A stretch of 64,000 nt of DNA from Vibrio tubiashii ATCC 19109 (GTDB taxonomy: Bacteria > Pseudomonadota > Gammaproteobacteria > Enterobacterales > Vibrionaceae): positions 2,046,001-2,110,000 of the forward strand of contig NZ_CP009354.1 in NCBI RefSeq assembly GCF_000772105.1, in the 5' to 3' direction. The notes beneath the pieces were generated by a model. The model was given only the letters and a program-made list of their open reading frames with translations. It had not been told where the DNA came from and made no database searches. Shown here in pieces: positions 54,833 through 63,287 of this stretch. Both the position numbers and the translations under genes were made by a program. How positions within the stretch are numbered: position 1 is the first letter of the stretch; each line of letters starts with the position of its first letter.

Positions 54833-56122
54833 TTAATGAAGTTTAAGGTTTGGTCTTAGTACTCGGTTGATACGTCCCATTAGGATGATTAAACCTGTCT
54901 TGAACACGCCATGAAGCGCCATCTGGTGCAAGCGGTACAAAGAAATATACACAACACGTGCGATACGCCCTTCTACCATCATAGAGCCCTTAGTTAAGTT
55001 GCCCATTAAGCTACCCACAGTTGAGAAGCGACTTAATGACACCAAAGAGCCTTTGTCTTTGTAGATATAAGGCTTCATTTCACGGCCATTAAGCTTAGCA
55101 ACGATATTAGCAAAAGCACGACTCGACATCTGGTGCGCAGCTTGGGCGCGCGGTGGAACAAACGAACCATCCGCTTGAGTACACTGAGCCAAATCACCAA
55201 TAGCGAAGATATCGTCATCACGCGTGGTTTGCAGTGTGTCTTTGACCACAAGTTGGTTGATGCGGTTGGTTTCTAGGCCAGCAATGTCTTTGATAAAGTC
55301 AGGTGCTTTGATACCCGCGGCCCAAACCATTATCTGAGCAGGGATCTTGTCACCATCTTTGGTCACTAAGCCATCTTCATCAGCTTGAGTCACCATTGTC
55401 GCAGTACGGACGTTCACCCCTAACTTAGTCAGTTCCTGATGAGCAGCTCCAGAAATGCGCGGTGGAAGCGCAGGCAAAATACGCTCGCCTGCTTCAATTA
55501 GGTTGACGTTAAGCTTGCTTGAGTCAAGATCACCAAAACCGTAAGTACGTAGCTCTTTTACCGCATTGTGCAGTTCTGCAGACAGTTCTACACCTGTTGC
55601 ACCCGCACCAACAATCGCGATATCCACTGTGCCATTACCGTTTTTGGCATGCAGCTTAAGGAACTCGTTGTTCATTTGAGTACGGAAGCGATGCGCTTGT
55701 TCCGGGCTATCTAAGAAAATACAGTTGTCGCGAACGCCAGGAGTATTGAAATCGTTAGAAGTAGAGCCAATTGCCATGACTAGAATGTCATACTCAAGCT
55801 CGCGGCTAGGCATCAACAGCTCATCGTTATCGTCTTTCAACTCACGCAGTTTAATCACTTTACGCTCGCGATCGATATCTTCTAGGCTGCCCATTTGAAA
55901 ATCAAAGTGGTGGTTTTTGGCATGTGCGCGGTAGCTAAGTGCATCCACACCCTCATCAAGAGAGCCCGTCGCAACTTCATGCAGAAGGGGTTTCCATAAG
56001 TGGCTCGCCTTGCGGTCAACCAAAGTGACTTTAGCACGACCTTTGCGGCCAAGTGTACGACCTAGTTTGGTGACAAGCTCCAGTCCGCCTGCACCGCCGC
56101 CTACTACGATAATTCGTGTCAC
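54833..56122 (-). CDS. ndh: Type II NADH:quinone oxidoreductase
   Basis: A 429-residue FAD enzyme passing electrons from NADH to quinone without proton pumping. The N-terminal [14 protein letters not shown] motif (~7-20) binds [18 protein letters not shown] (~170) binds NADH, and FAIGDLAQC with [12 protein letters not shown] is typical of Ndh. The C-terminal region has amphipathic segments for membrane attachment. It is a single gene in a convergent arrangement with the acetyltransferase. A perfect FNR palindrome lies in the upstream gap; E. coli ndh is FNR-repressed. Confidence 0.95.
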   Translation of the reverse strand: MTRIIVVGGGAGGLELVTKLGRTLGRKGRAKVTLVDRKASHLWKPLLHEVATGSLDEGVDALSYRAHAKNHHFDFQMGSLEDIDRERKVIKLRELKDDNDELLMPSRELEYDILVMAIGSTSNDFNTPGVRDNCIFLDSPEQAHRFRTQMNNEFLKLHAKNGNGTVDIAIVGAGATGVELSAELHNAVKELRTYGFGDLDSSKLNVNLIEAGERILPALPPRISGAAHQELTKLGVNVRTATMVTQADEDGLVTKDGDKIPAQIMVWAAGIKAPDFIKDIAGLETNRINQLVVKDTLQTTRDDDIFAIGDLAQCTQADGSFVPPRAQAAHQMSSRAFANIVAKLNGREMKPYIYKDKGSLVSLSRFSTVGSLMGNLTKGSMMVEGRIARVVYISLYRLHQMALHGVFKTGLIILMGRINRVLRPNLKLH

Positions 56123-56344
56123 AGCAACTTCCTCAAAAAATAAAATAAAACTGAATCAAGCCGAAAGTCGACTCGATGGAATTCTGTATTTTTGGTCTAG
56201 GGGCGATTTTTCTTCGCACACAGTCTAGACATAGAGGGCCAACAAATATGACACGCTTATTGGATAAAAGAGCCGAATCACTCAATGCTACAGGTTTGAT
56301 GTAGCTCACTATTGGGCAAGTTTTTTACTCGCTCTCAATTTTTT

Positions 56345-56358
56345 TTGATATTTATCAA
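56345..56358. promoter_or_regulatory. Perfect FNR box upstream of ndh
   Basis: TTGAT-ATTT-ATCAA matches the FNR consensus TTGAT-N4-ATCAA at every position. It lies ~225 bp before the ndh ATG. FNR represses ndh in E. coli under anaerobiosis; the same role here is inferred. Confidence 0.7.
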
Positions 56359-56460
56359 AAAATTTGTAGTGAGTTCATTATATAGAGCAAAACATGACAC
56401 GCAACTAAAGATTCGCGTGATCCCACTAAATTTTGTAAGGATTAGAGTTGATTGAACAAT

Positions 56461-56488
56461 AAAAAAGCGACAGAGCCTACTCTGTCGC
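56461..56488 (-). terminator. Terminator after ycfP
   Basis: GCGACAGAG-CCTA-CTCTGTCGC, a perfect 9-bp stem, followed on the minus strand by T6. Confidence 0.92.
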
Positions 56489-56519
56489 CTAGATATTAGA
56501 AATCGATAAAAACTAGCGA

Positions 56520-57062
56520 TTAATTTGCGTCTTTAAACGCTTTCATTGTTTGCAGATGTTGCGAGATTTTTTTGAACTTATGAGTCTGAGTTTCATCCCA
56601 GATAATGTCGTAGTAGCTCTCTAACTCTGAGACAGTTTTACTGTTGTCGTGGATCTCATCGTCTTTCGACAGAATCACCAGGCAATGTGCTTTGTTCTTG
56701 GTTCTAAACTCTGAAACACACTTAGTCGCAATGTCTTCATACTCTTCAGGTCGGTCTATACGTCCCTGCATCGTTAACTCTGGGTGCAAGTTCGGGTTAA
56801 AAATAACCTGTTTAATACCGCATAAAAAGCCAATTCTCTCTGACCAATAGCCACCAAGACCGACACCACAAATGATAGGGTTCTTATCACCTGACTGCTC
56901 AATCACTTTGTGCACTTCTTTGAGCAAGTGCTGCATATCGTGCTTTGGATGGAGAGTACTGTAGTTAATGAAACGTACGTCATCATCAATAAACTGAAGT
57001 TGAAGTACTTTTTCATGGTTGCCTGGGCTGGTCGAATCAAAACCGTGTAAATAGATAATCAT
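56520..57062 (-). CDS. ycfP: YcfP (UPF0227) alpha/beta hydrolase-like protein
   Basis: A 180-residue protein closely matching E. coli Ycf[22 protein letters not shown] opening, [28 protein letters not shown] (~64-91) and [11 protein letters not shown]. The fold is that of a small esterase, but the nucleophile-elbow motif reads GVGLGG with no Ser, and this is the normal state in the family, so activity is doubtful. Function unknown. It is the last gene of the run hinT to ycfP in this window and lies between thiK and ndh as in E. coli, though nagZ is missing between thiK and ycfP. Confidence 0.93.
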   Translation of the reverse strand: MIIYLHGFDSTSPGNHEKVLQLQFIDDDVRFINYSTLHPKHDMQHLLKEVHKVIEQSGDKNPIICGVGLGGYWSERIGFLCGIKQVIFNPNLHPELTMQGRIDRPEEYEDIATKCVSEFRTKNKAHCLVILSKDDEIHDNSKTVSELESYYDIIWDETQTHKFKKISQHLQTMKAFKDAN

Positions 57063-57162
57063 TGTAAATCCCTCGATCCTTGTGATTTTAATCTACCATG
57101 AAAAATAAGGTTTAAAAGCTCACCGCGTAACTTTAAGCGCCCTGAACTATCAAACAGTGATC

Positions 57163-58017
57163 TTAACTGCAAATTGTTTCTTGCAGTTTATGCGCTTGGG
57201 TCAAATATTGTTCATCTCCCCACAACTGATGGGCTAGCAGGTACCAAAGCATGGCCATCATCATTGCGCGTGGTTGCCAAGCCATTACCCCTTCAACCCA
57301 ATCATCAACGCCTTCCACTCCTCTTAACTGACAATAACGATAGACGGCTTCTAATGGCTTTTCACCACAAACATCAATGGAAAGTGTCAGGTCTAAGCGC
57401 GGATCCGCTATCGCAGCGTACTCCCAATCAATAACCTTGTTGCCAACATCTGTTTTAACCATGTTGTAACCCGCTAAGTCAAAGTGGCACAAGGTTTGAC
57501 CGACATCCGCTAAGCTCGGCGAGGAACGCCACTGATTGTAAATCGACACAAAAGGTTCAACTTTGTGCTCATCGTCGAGCAGCATCCAATAGTGATCAAC
57601 ACGTGCAGTGAAATTGAAAGGCGCGACAGGAACACGTTGAGTGTCCATATCGTGAATCGAGATCATAGTCTTGAGTAGTGAGTCGAATGGTAGCCCTTGT
57701 GTGAGTGACTCCCCTTCAACCCAAGTGACTAACAGCCCTTGGTCATTGATGTGAACGGCTTGCGGAGATAAACCGCTAGGTTCGATTGCTGAGAGTATCT
57801 GATACTCTTGGAAGCGAGATATTGAGAAGGCTTTAGTGATGTTGGTTGTTGGCCTCCAGACAAATGATTGCCCATCTGAAGTGACCACTTTCCAACAACG
57901 GTTGGTCAGTCCCCCTGTTAGCGTTTGAGCATAGTCAGGGGGGATAGCAAAGAAGTGCTCTAGTGACAATAATGAACGGTCGAGTTGGCATGCTTCACTC
58001 CACGACATTCGCGCCAT
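57163..58017 (-). CDS. thiK: Thiamine kinase-like phosphotransferase
   Basis: A 284-residue APH/choline-kinase fold protein. The catalytic loop LCHFDLAGYN (~residue 181) fits HxDxxxxN and VIDWEYAAIADPRLDL (~199) is the metal-binding Asp motif. The N-terminal LTGGLTNRCWKV corresponds to the nucleotide loop. Length and gene order (lpoB, this gene, then ycfP) match E. coli thiK (ycfN), which salvages thiamine to thiamine monophosphate. Substrate rests on synteny. The ATG has AGGAG six bases upstream. Confidence 0.75.
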   Translation of the reverse strand: MARMSWSEACQLDRSLLSLEHFFAIPPDYAQTLTGGLTNRCWKVVTSDGQSFVWRPTTNITKAFSISRFQEYQILSAIEPSGLSPQAVHINDQGLLVTWVEGESLTQGLPFDSLLKTMISIHDMDTQRVPVAPFNFTARVDHYWMLLDDEHKVEPFVSIYNQWRSSPSLADVGQTLCHFDLAGYNMVKTDVGNKVIDWEYAAIADPRLDLTLSIDVCGEKPLEAVYRYCQLRGVEGVDDWVEGVMAWQPRAMMMAMLWYLLAHQLWGDEQYLTQAHKLQETICS

Positions 58018-58048
58018 AGTACACTCCTTTTGTTACATAAAGCTCAGC

Positions 58049-58639
58049 TTATAGGCCTAAAAAGCTTTTTGATTCTTGCTTACGGATCTCAGTCTCATCA
58101 GCCCATTCGATTAAGCCAGTTTCTAGATCCATCAGACGCATGGTCATTTTGTAGTATACGTCTTTGTCGCTACCGGCATTCTTGTTAATGCTTGATAGGT
58201 TACCGTAAAGCATGTATTGAGCACCAACCATCTTACCAAACTGAATTGCTGTGCTTTGGTTCACTAGCTCATCATTATTTTGGAAGTTTAGCTGTTCGCG
58301 TACTGCTTCGACACGATCCATATCTACAAAACGGAACTTACCAGAATTCAGCATCTTAGTGCTGATAGAATCGGTAATTGACTCAGTATCGATATGTTCG
58401 CTTGTCTTGTTCTTGATACGTTCAACAAAAACGATCGGACGTGAATCACGCGTGATGGCAGCAACAGAGCCCGACATCATCATGCTGTCGACCATTTCAC
58501 CGGCAATTTTTTGCAAGTCTGTTGAACCAAAATCAATTGTTGTTGTTTCCACAGCTTGAGCGTCACCATAGCTTACTTGGTTAGAACAGCCACCAAGCAC
58601 TACAGCCAAACCAAGTAATGCAATTACACTTTTTTTCAT
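58049..58639 (-). CDS. lpoB: PBP activator LpoB-like lipoprotein
   Basis: A 196-residue outer membrane lipoprotein. The lipobox VVLGGC puts the acylated Cys at ~18. The mature part contains DSRPIVFVERIKNKTSEHIDTESI and IRKQESKSFLGL, matching the LpoB globular domain, with a shorter disordered linker than E. coli LpoB. LpoB stimulates PBP1b in enterics; whether this protein does so in Vibrio is not established. It lies between ycfL and thiK as in E. coli. Confidence 0.85.
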   Translation of the reverse strand: MKKSVIALLGLAVVLGGCSNQVSYGDAQAVETTTIDFGSTDLQKIAGEMVDSMMMSGSVAAITRDSRPIVFVERIKNKTSEHIDTESITDSISTKMLNSGKFRFVDMDRVEAVREQLNFQNNDELVNQSTAIQFGKMVGAQYMLYGNLSSINKNAGSDKDVYYKMTMRLMDLETGLIEWADETEIRKQESKSFLGL

Positions 58640-58678
58640 TGTCGGTTCCTTAGGATATCCTTTAGTTACTTCTTTAAA

Positions 58679-59074
58679 TTAGTTGTCTAGTTCGCGGATC
58701 TGAACGCGGAATTGGCGTCCATTTGGATTGATAGAAATCTCTGAAATAGAAACCTCTTCAGCCCCGCGAAGAATAGCTTGACGCCATGGGCTAAGCTTGT
58801 TGTTCACTTCTAGCCCCTGATCGTCATACCAATAGAAACGGTATTGAATGTGTTGGTCGCCTTTGGTTTGATTCGCCAAACGCACTATGCCTCGCGCGCG
58901 ACCATCTACATCAATCGTTGAAATATCTTCGATGCTCACACGCCCTGCTAGCACGTTATCCCCAAACAGAACCGTTTGAGAGGCACCATCGATACGCAGC
59001 CCAGCCGTGTTGCTGTTGCTCGCACATCCCATTAAGGTCAGTGCTGCCGCGATTGAAATAAGCCATTTTTTCAT
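58679..59074 (-). CDS. ycfL: YcfL-like lipoprotein (DUF1425)
   Basis: A 131-residue lipoprotein with lipobox ALTLMGC (Cys ~17). The segment YRFYWYDDQGLEVNNKLSPWRQ (~82) is the DUF1425 signature. Its start overlaps the stop of the COG3014 gene by four bases (ATGA), so they are co-translated. It lies between hinT and lpoB as in E. coli. Function unknown; its consistent linkage to lpoB suggests a cell envelope role. Confidence 0.88.
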   Translation of the reverse strand: MKKWLISIAAALTLMGCASNSNTAGLRIDGASQTVLFGDNVLAGRVSIEDISTIDVDGRARGIVRLANQTKGDQHIQYRFYWYDDQGLEVNNKLSPWRQAILRGAEEVSISEISINPNGRQFRVQIRELDN

Positions 59075-60468
59075 CGTATATTTCCTAGTTGTTTATGCCA
59101 AATGGTTGCGTTGTTACCTTGGCGCGAAAGCCAAACAAGAGTTGTACGACCAGACTCAACATTGAATGTATGAGTTTGACCAGCAACCTGTACAGATTGT
59201 TCCCCTGGTTCAACCACAGAACTTGCGCTGTAAATCTCACCAGGTAATGTTATCCAACTGCGTGTATCTGGTTGCTCCGTCAGCGTGTTCCACACGTTAA
59301 ACAGCGCATTACCTAAGTCGTCAGGGTTGTCTTTGGTTGCCTCTCGACGCAATTCCTCTTTAGCCCACACTCGAAGCGCTTGGCGAATGATGATAGATGG
59401 CATTCGCTCGGTCAGATTCTGCTTAGCCATCAGATTGACGTCTGTGAGTAAGCTTCCCGACACACTGCTGTCATTAAGTATTACAGGGCTAAATTTTTCC
59501 GCTGGTACGTTTTCGTAATAAGGCAGAGAAACAGTATAGAGACCACGGTTACTGCCTCGCGAGATCGGAAGTGTTTGTGTCCACCCGTTCATCGCATCGA
59601 CCACACCACGCTCATCAATAACAATTACCCGACCTTTGTTAGCATCTAGGTAGCTCGCTTTGCCGTAACGCTTTTCAAGCTTAACCAAGTCTTCGCGCAT
59701 ACCTAAACGTTTAGCAACACGCTTAGTTCCATCAATCACCTGCTGGTTGTCAGGCATCACAGCTAACGCACGACGATAGTCAACATAAGCGCCGTTGAGA
59801 TCGTTGTCTGCTTCATACAGCAGTGCAGACAAATAGAGTAAGTAACCACTTTGTACTGCTTGCAGCTTTTTGCCGGCATCTGGATAGTTAGCAAGAATAC
59901 TACCCAAGTTTGGTGAGACACCTTGAGCCTGCATTTGGCTTTGAGCCGATTCAAGCTCACTCTCTCTATCTTTGCGCGCGCGTTCTTGCACTTGATTCGC
60001 ACGACGCATTTCGATAATCGCACCTTCTAGGTCATTCTTTTTAAGATAGTTAAGACCTAAATAAAGATGTAAGAAACCCAGTTCGTAATCAGCAGGTTGA
60101 TACGTTTTCAAGTTATCATTAACCGCCAGTGCACTTAAGCTCATTGCTGTTTCTGATACAGAGATCGTTGCTTGATCTTGCTGTACCCTAACCGCTCGGT
60201 CACTAGCTTCAAACGCGCCCTTACTTTCTGGGTACTGTTGGTTGAGCAGATAAACTCTGCCTTTTTCCATATTATCGAGAATGTCGCCTGCTATCTCCTC
60301 AGGTAACACCTCTTCAGCTTCGTAATAGCGGCCATTCTTAACGGTTTGGTGCAACTCACTGTTTTGCGCACTGTAATGACTAAAAAGATTGCCTACAGAT
60401 AAATTGGCACAAGCGGAAAGAGCCAAGCTACTTGCTAAAGCAAACATGAGTCGAATGTGTTTATGCAC
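59071..60468 (-). CDS. COG3014 family TPR-containing lipoprotein
   Basis: A 465-residue lipoprotein with lipobox LALSAC (Cys ~20). The region ~35-260 is helical with TPR-like repeats (YYEAEEVLP, FLHLYLGLNYLKKNDLEGAIIEMRRA, ALLYEADNDLNGAYVDYRRAL); the C-terminal half is beta-rich and hydrophobic. It is the COG3014 family, known by sequence only. It is inserted between hinT and ycfL, which are adjacent in E. coli, and is translationally coupled to ycfL, so it probably acts in the same envelope function. The TPR part suggests a protein-protein scaffold at the outer membrane. Confidence 0.82.
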   Translation of the reverse strand: MHKHIRLMFALASSLALSACANLSVGNLFSHYSAQNSELHQTVKNGRYYEAEEVLPEEIAGDILDNMEKGRVYLLNQQYPESKGAFEASDRAVRVQQDQATISVSETAMSLSALAVNDNLKTYQPADYELGFLHLYLGLNYLKKNDLEGAIIEMRRANQVQERARKDRESELESAQSQMQAQGVSPNLGSILANYPDAGKKLQAVQSGYLLYLSALLYEADNDLNGAYVDYRRALAVMPDNQQVIDGTKRVAKRLGMREDLVKLEKRYGKASYLDANKGRVIVIDERGVVDAMNGWTQTLPISRGSNRGLYTVSLPYYENVPAEKFSPVILNDSSVSGSLLTDVNLMAKQNLTERMPSIIIRQALRVWAKEELRREATKDNPDDLGNALFNVWNTLTEQPDTRSWITLPGEIYSASSVVEPGEQSVQVAGQTHTFNVESGRTTLVWLSRQGNNATIWHKQLGNIR

Positions 60469-60577
60469 TTTCTACCCCAATTTTTGTATTATTTGACACG
60501 AGGACATGTCTCACATTTTAAAAAATTTAACGTTCGACATCAAACTTTTTAGAAAGTTCCATTAATATCAAAAATTT

Positions 60578-60928
60578 TTAGCTCATTAGCATAGGGCCAA
60601 GCGGACGACCACCCACTAAGTGCATATGAATATGATAAACCTCTTGTCCACCATGAGAGTTACAGTTCATGATCAAACGGTAACCATCCTCATCAATACC
60701 TTCTTCTTTTGCCAGTTTGCGTGCCACGGTAAACATACGTCCCATGACGAGTTCATCTTCTTCTTCGATGTCATTTACGGTTGGAATCAGTTTATTTGGG
60801 ATGATCAAAATGTGACTTGGAGCACGCGGATTGATGTCTCGAAATGCGGTAACTAAATCATCTTGATAGACAACATCTGCTGGGATTTCTTTGCGAATGA
60901 TTTTGCTGAAAATGGTTTCTTCTGCCAT
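60578..60928 (-). CDS. hinT: HIT family purine nucleoside phosphoramidase HinT
   Basis: A 116-residue HIT protein hydrolysing purine nucleoside phosphoramidates such as AMP-NH2. The histidine triad is [10 protein letters not shown] near residues 99-103, with [11 protein letters not shown] in the N-terminal half. ATG 60928 ([11 protein letters not shown]) matches the family and has GGAG upstream; an earlier ATG four codons upstream is less likely. It heads the leftward run hinT, COG3014, ycfL, lpoB, thiK, ycfP, but a 109-bp AT-rich gap after hinT may hold a separate promoter. Confidence 0.95.
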   Translation of the reverse strand: MAEETIFSKIIRKEIPADVVYQDDLVTAFRDINPRAPSHILIIPNKLIPTVNDIEEEDELVMGRMFTVARKLAKEEGIDEDGYRLIMNCNSHGGQEVYHIHMHLVGGRPLGPMLMS

Positions 60929-61152
60929 GAAGGGCTCCATAGGGACATTTATTGTTGATTAAGTTGAAACGAGTATGCGTCAAGCTTCGCAAAATCACAA
61001 TAAAAAACGCTGTTCAGTTCACTTATTCGACAATCCGTTATTACCCGCTAGCTAAATTTGTATTGTGCGTCAAAAAATGTGTGTCTCGGTATCAATACAA
61101 TGGCTTTCTTTTTGTTAATTTTTTAAGACTTTATAATTACAGGGAGAGATCT

Positions 61153-63144
61153 ATGAAGGGCTCAGTGATTAGGCGCATGTACGCTGGGTTTGCATTGATC
61201 ATTATTATGTTCATCGTTACGACGTTGATGATGATGCGAGGAATGCAACAAATCCACCAAAACTTCGAAGGTGTCTCAAACACCTCGCTGCCACTAGTTT
61301 CACAATCAAACCAAACCAGCGTTGCTTTATTGTCTGCCGACAAACTTTTTAAAGACTTTTTGACAACTCAAAGCTTTGAACGCATGGATCAACTTTCAGA
61401 GCAATTCGCTCAAATGAAAGAAGCATATAACCAACAGCTATTAGCGTTAGAACAAGTAAGCGTCGGCCAAGCTGAACTAGAGCAATCAATTGTCCAACTC
61501 AAAGAGATGGAACTGAGTTACTTCGCTGAAGCGGAACAAGCGATGGGCAATTATCGCGCGATGTTTACCGCGCAAGAGGAAGTACAACAGTCTACTCGAC
61601 GCTTCCAACGCCTGCATTCTGAATTAAGTGTCGGAATGAAAGAGTATGTTGATGACCAAAGCAGCATTTCAGTTAAAGTGATGGCCAAAAGCTATTTTAT
61701 CAAACTAAAAGATGCTGAACTCACCACTTCAGATGCTTTAGCAAGCAGTGATACAGAGTTGGTGACTAAAGCGGTAGCGAAGAATAAGAAAGCCGTTACC
61801 CATCTTAACTACGCTTACCGCGGATTAACAACGCAAATGCCGGAAATAAAAAAGGCGTTTGACGAATCAGTTCAGCAGTTTACTCGTGATGTCGGTAAGA
61901 AAGGAGGCGTATTAGACCAACATAGTGCTTACCTATTGGCTAAAGATGCCCTGTACGCCAATATCGCGAGTCTGACTCAGCAGGTTGATGCGACCATGGC
62001 CGTACTTGACTCATTCAGTGAAGTCGCAAAACAAGGCTTAAATGCGTCGCTACAAGAAGCCGGTGATGTATACGAACAGGGGGTGGTTCGCTCAATTGCA
62101 ATTGGCGCGATCGTTATCTTAATGGCCATAGCGATTGGATATCACATTGCTCACAGCGTGCGTGACCCACTCACTCGCATTCTTGGCACTCTTGAGTCTC
62201 TTACTGAAGGCGATATGACCAAGCGTATCGAGATTCGCTACAACAATGAGTTCAGCCGCGTTAGCAACCACATTAACTCGCTTGCAGATAATCTTCATGG
62301 CATTTTGGTTAAACTCAATGACGCGTCCGATGATCTGACTCAAACAGCAACAACCAATCAGCAAACTTCTTCGCAAGCGCAATCACAGCTTAGCCAGCAA
62401 CGTGAGCAAACGGCGAATGTTGCCACCGCAATGACCGAAATGGCGCACTCTGTTCAAGAAGTCGCGCAAAGCGCTCAAAGCTCGCAGCAGATGGTTGAAC
62501 AGGTTGAAAAAGCCTCAGAGTCCGGTCGCCATATCATGGGGACCAACATCACTACCATCAATCAACTTGAAACGCGCCTCACTCAGTCTGTTGATGCGGT
62601 GAAAGAGCTGCAAGCAATGAGTAGCCAAATCGGTAGTATCCTTGACGTTATCCGCAATATTGCCGAACAGACCAACCTATTGGCGCTCAATGCCGCTATC
62701 GAAGCAGCTCGTGCGGGTGAACAAGGCCGCGGCTTTGCGGTAGTCGCTGACGAAGTTCGAGTGTTGGCTCAACGCACAACAGAATCAACCTCTGAAATTG
62801 AAAATATGATCAGTAATCTTCAAAGCAGCTCAACGTCAGCCAATAAGGTGATTCAAAGCTGTATGGATGATATGGAGCTTTCAGTAGAACAAGCGTCTAA
62901 CGCCAATAGTGCTATGGAAGAGATCCAAGGACTTATTATGGAGATCAGCCAAATGAGCGGCCATATCTCTCAAGCCGCGGCTGAACAGAGTGAGACGACG
63001 GGCGATATTGCTCGTAACATTGAAGAGATCAACCTGATTGCCGACTCTAGCTATCAAGCGATGGCACAAATAGCCCAGACGAGCGACAACCTTTCCTCGC
63101 TGGCGAATCAACAAGGTGAGTTGGTCCATAGGTTTAAACTCTAG
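61153..63144 (+). CDS. Methyl-accepting chemotaxis protein
   Basis: A 663-residue chemoreceptor. TM1 at ~8-30, a ~280-residue helical periplasmic sensor, TM2 at ~313-333, then HAMP ([20 protein letters not shown]) and the signalling domain with [24 protein letters not shown]. The sensor is predicted all-alpha with long amphipathic helices ([23 protein letters not shown]), the helical-bimodular type; the ligand is unknown. No C-terminal pentapeptide tether. ATG 61153 is used because AGGGAG lies eight bases before it and TM1 then follows; the upstream open frame is not coding-like. A strong terminator follows. Confidence 0.9.
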   Translation: MKGSVIRRMYAGFALIIIMFIVTTLMMMRGMQQIHQNFEGVSNTSLPLVSQSNQTSVALLSADKLFKDFLTTQSFERMDQLSEQFAQMKEAYNQQLLALEQVSVGQAELEQSIVQLKEMELSYFAEAEQAMGNYRAMFTAQEEVQQSTRRFQRLHSELSVGMKEYVDDQSSISVKVMAKSYFIKLKDAELTTSDALASSDTELVTKAVAKNKKAVTHLNYAYRGLTTQMPEIKKAFDESVQQFTRDVGKKGGVLDQHSAYLLAKDALYANIASLTQQVDATMAVLDSFSEVAKQGLNASLQEAGDVYEQGVVRSIAIGAIVILMAIAIGYHIAHSVRDPLTRILGTLESLTEGDMTKRIEIRYNNEFSRVSNHINSLADNLHGILVKLNDASDDLTQTATTNQQTSSQAQSQLSQQREQTANVATAMTEMAHSVQEVAQSAQSSQQMVEQVEKASESGRHIMGTNITTINQLETRLTQSVDAVKELQAMSSQIGSILDVIRNIAEQTNLLALNAAIEAARAGEQGRGFAVVADEVRVLAQRTTESTSEIENMISNLQSSSTSANKVIQSCMDDMELSVEQASNANSAMEEIQGLIMEISQMSGHISQAAAEQSETTGDIARNIEEINLIADSSYQAMAQIAQTSDNLSSLANQQGELVHRFKL

Positions 63145-63173
63145 AAAGTCAGAACAATGTAATTTATTGAGAT

Positions 63174-63209
63174 TGGGCGGCTATTTTTTATAGCCGCCCT
63201 TGTTTTTTA
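63174..63209 (+). terminator. Terminator after the third chemoreceptor gene
   Basis: GGGCGGCTAT-TTTTT-ATAGCCGCCC, a 10-bp stem, followed by TTGTTTTTT. Confidence 0.92.
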
Positions 63210-63287
63210 TATCCCATGTCATTATATGGTTTATAGGCTTGCCCACTTTTCTTTCACTCTCTCGCAAGCCAAACATGAGGAAAAACT

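Larger units (their letters stand above)
56123..56519 (-). promoter_or_regulatory. 397-bp gap, ndh promoter region and ycfP terminator
   Basis: No gene visible. From the ndh side it contains the ndh leader and promoter, then a perfect FNR palindrome at 56345-56358, and at its far end the terminator of ycfP (56461-56488). Confidence 0.6.
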
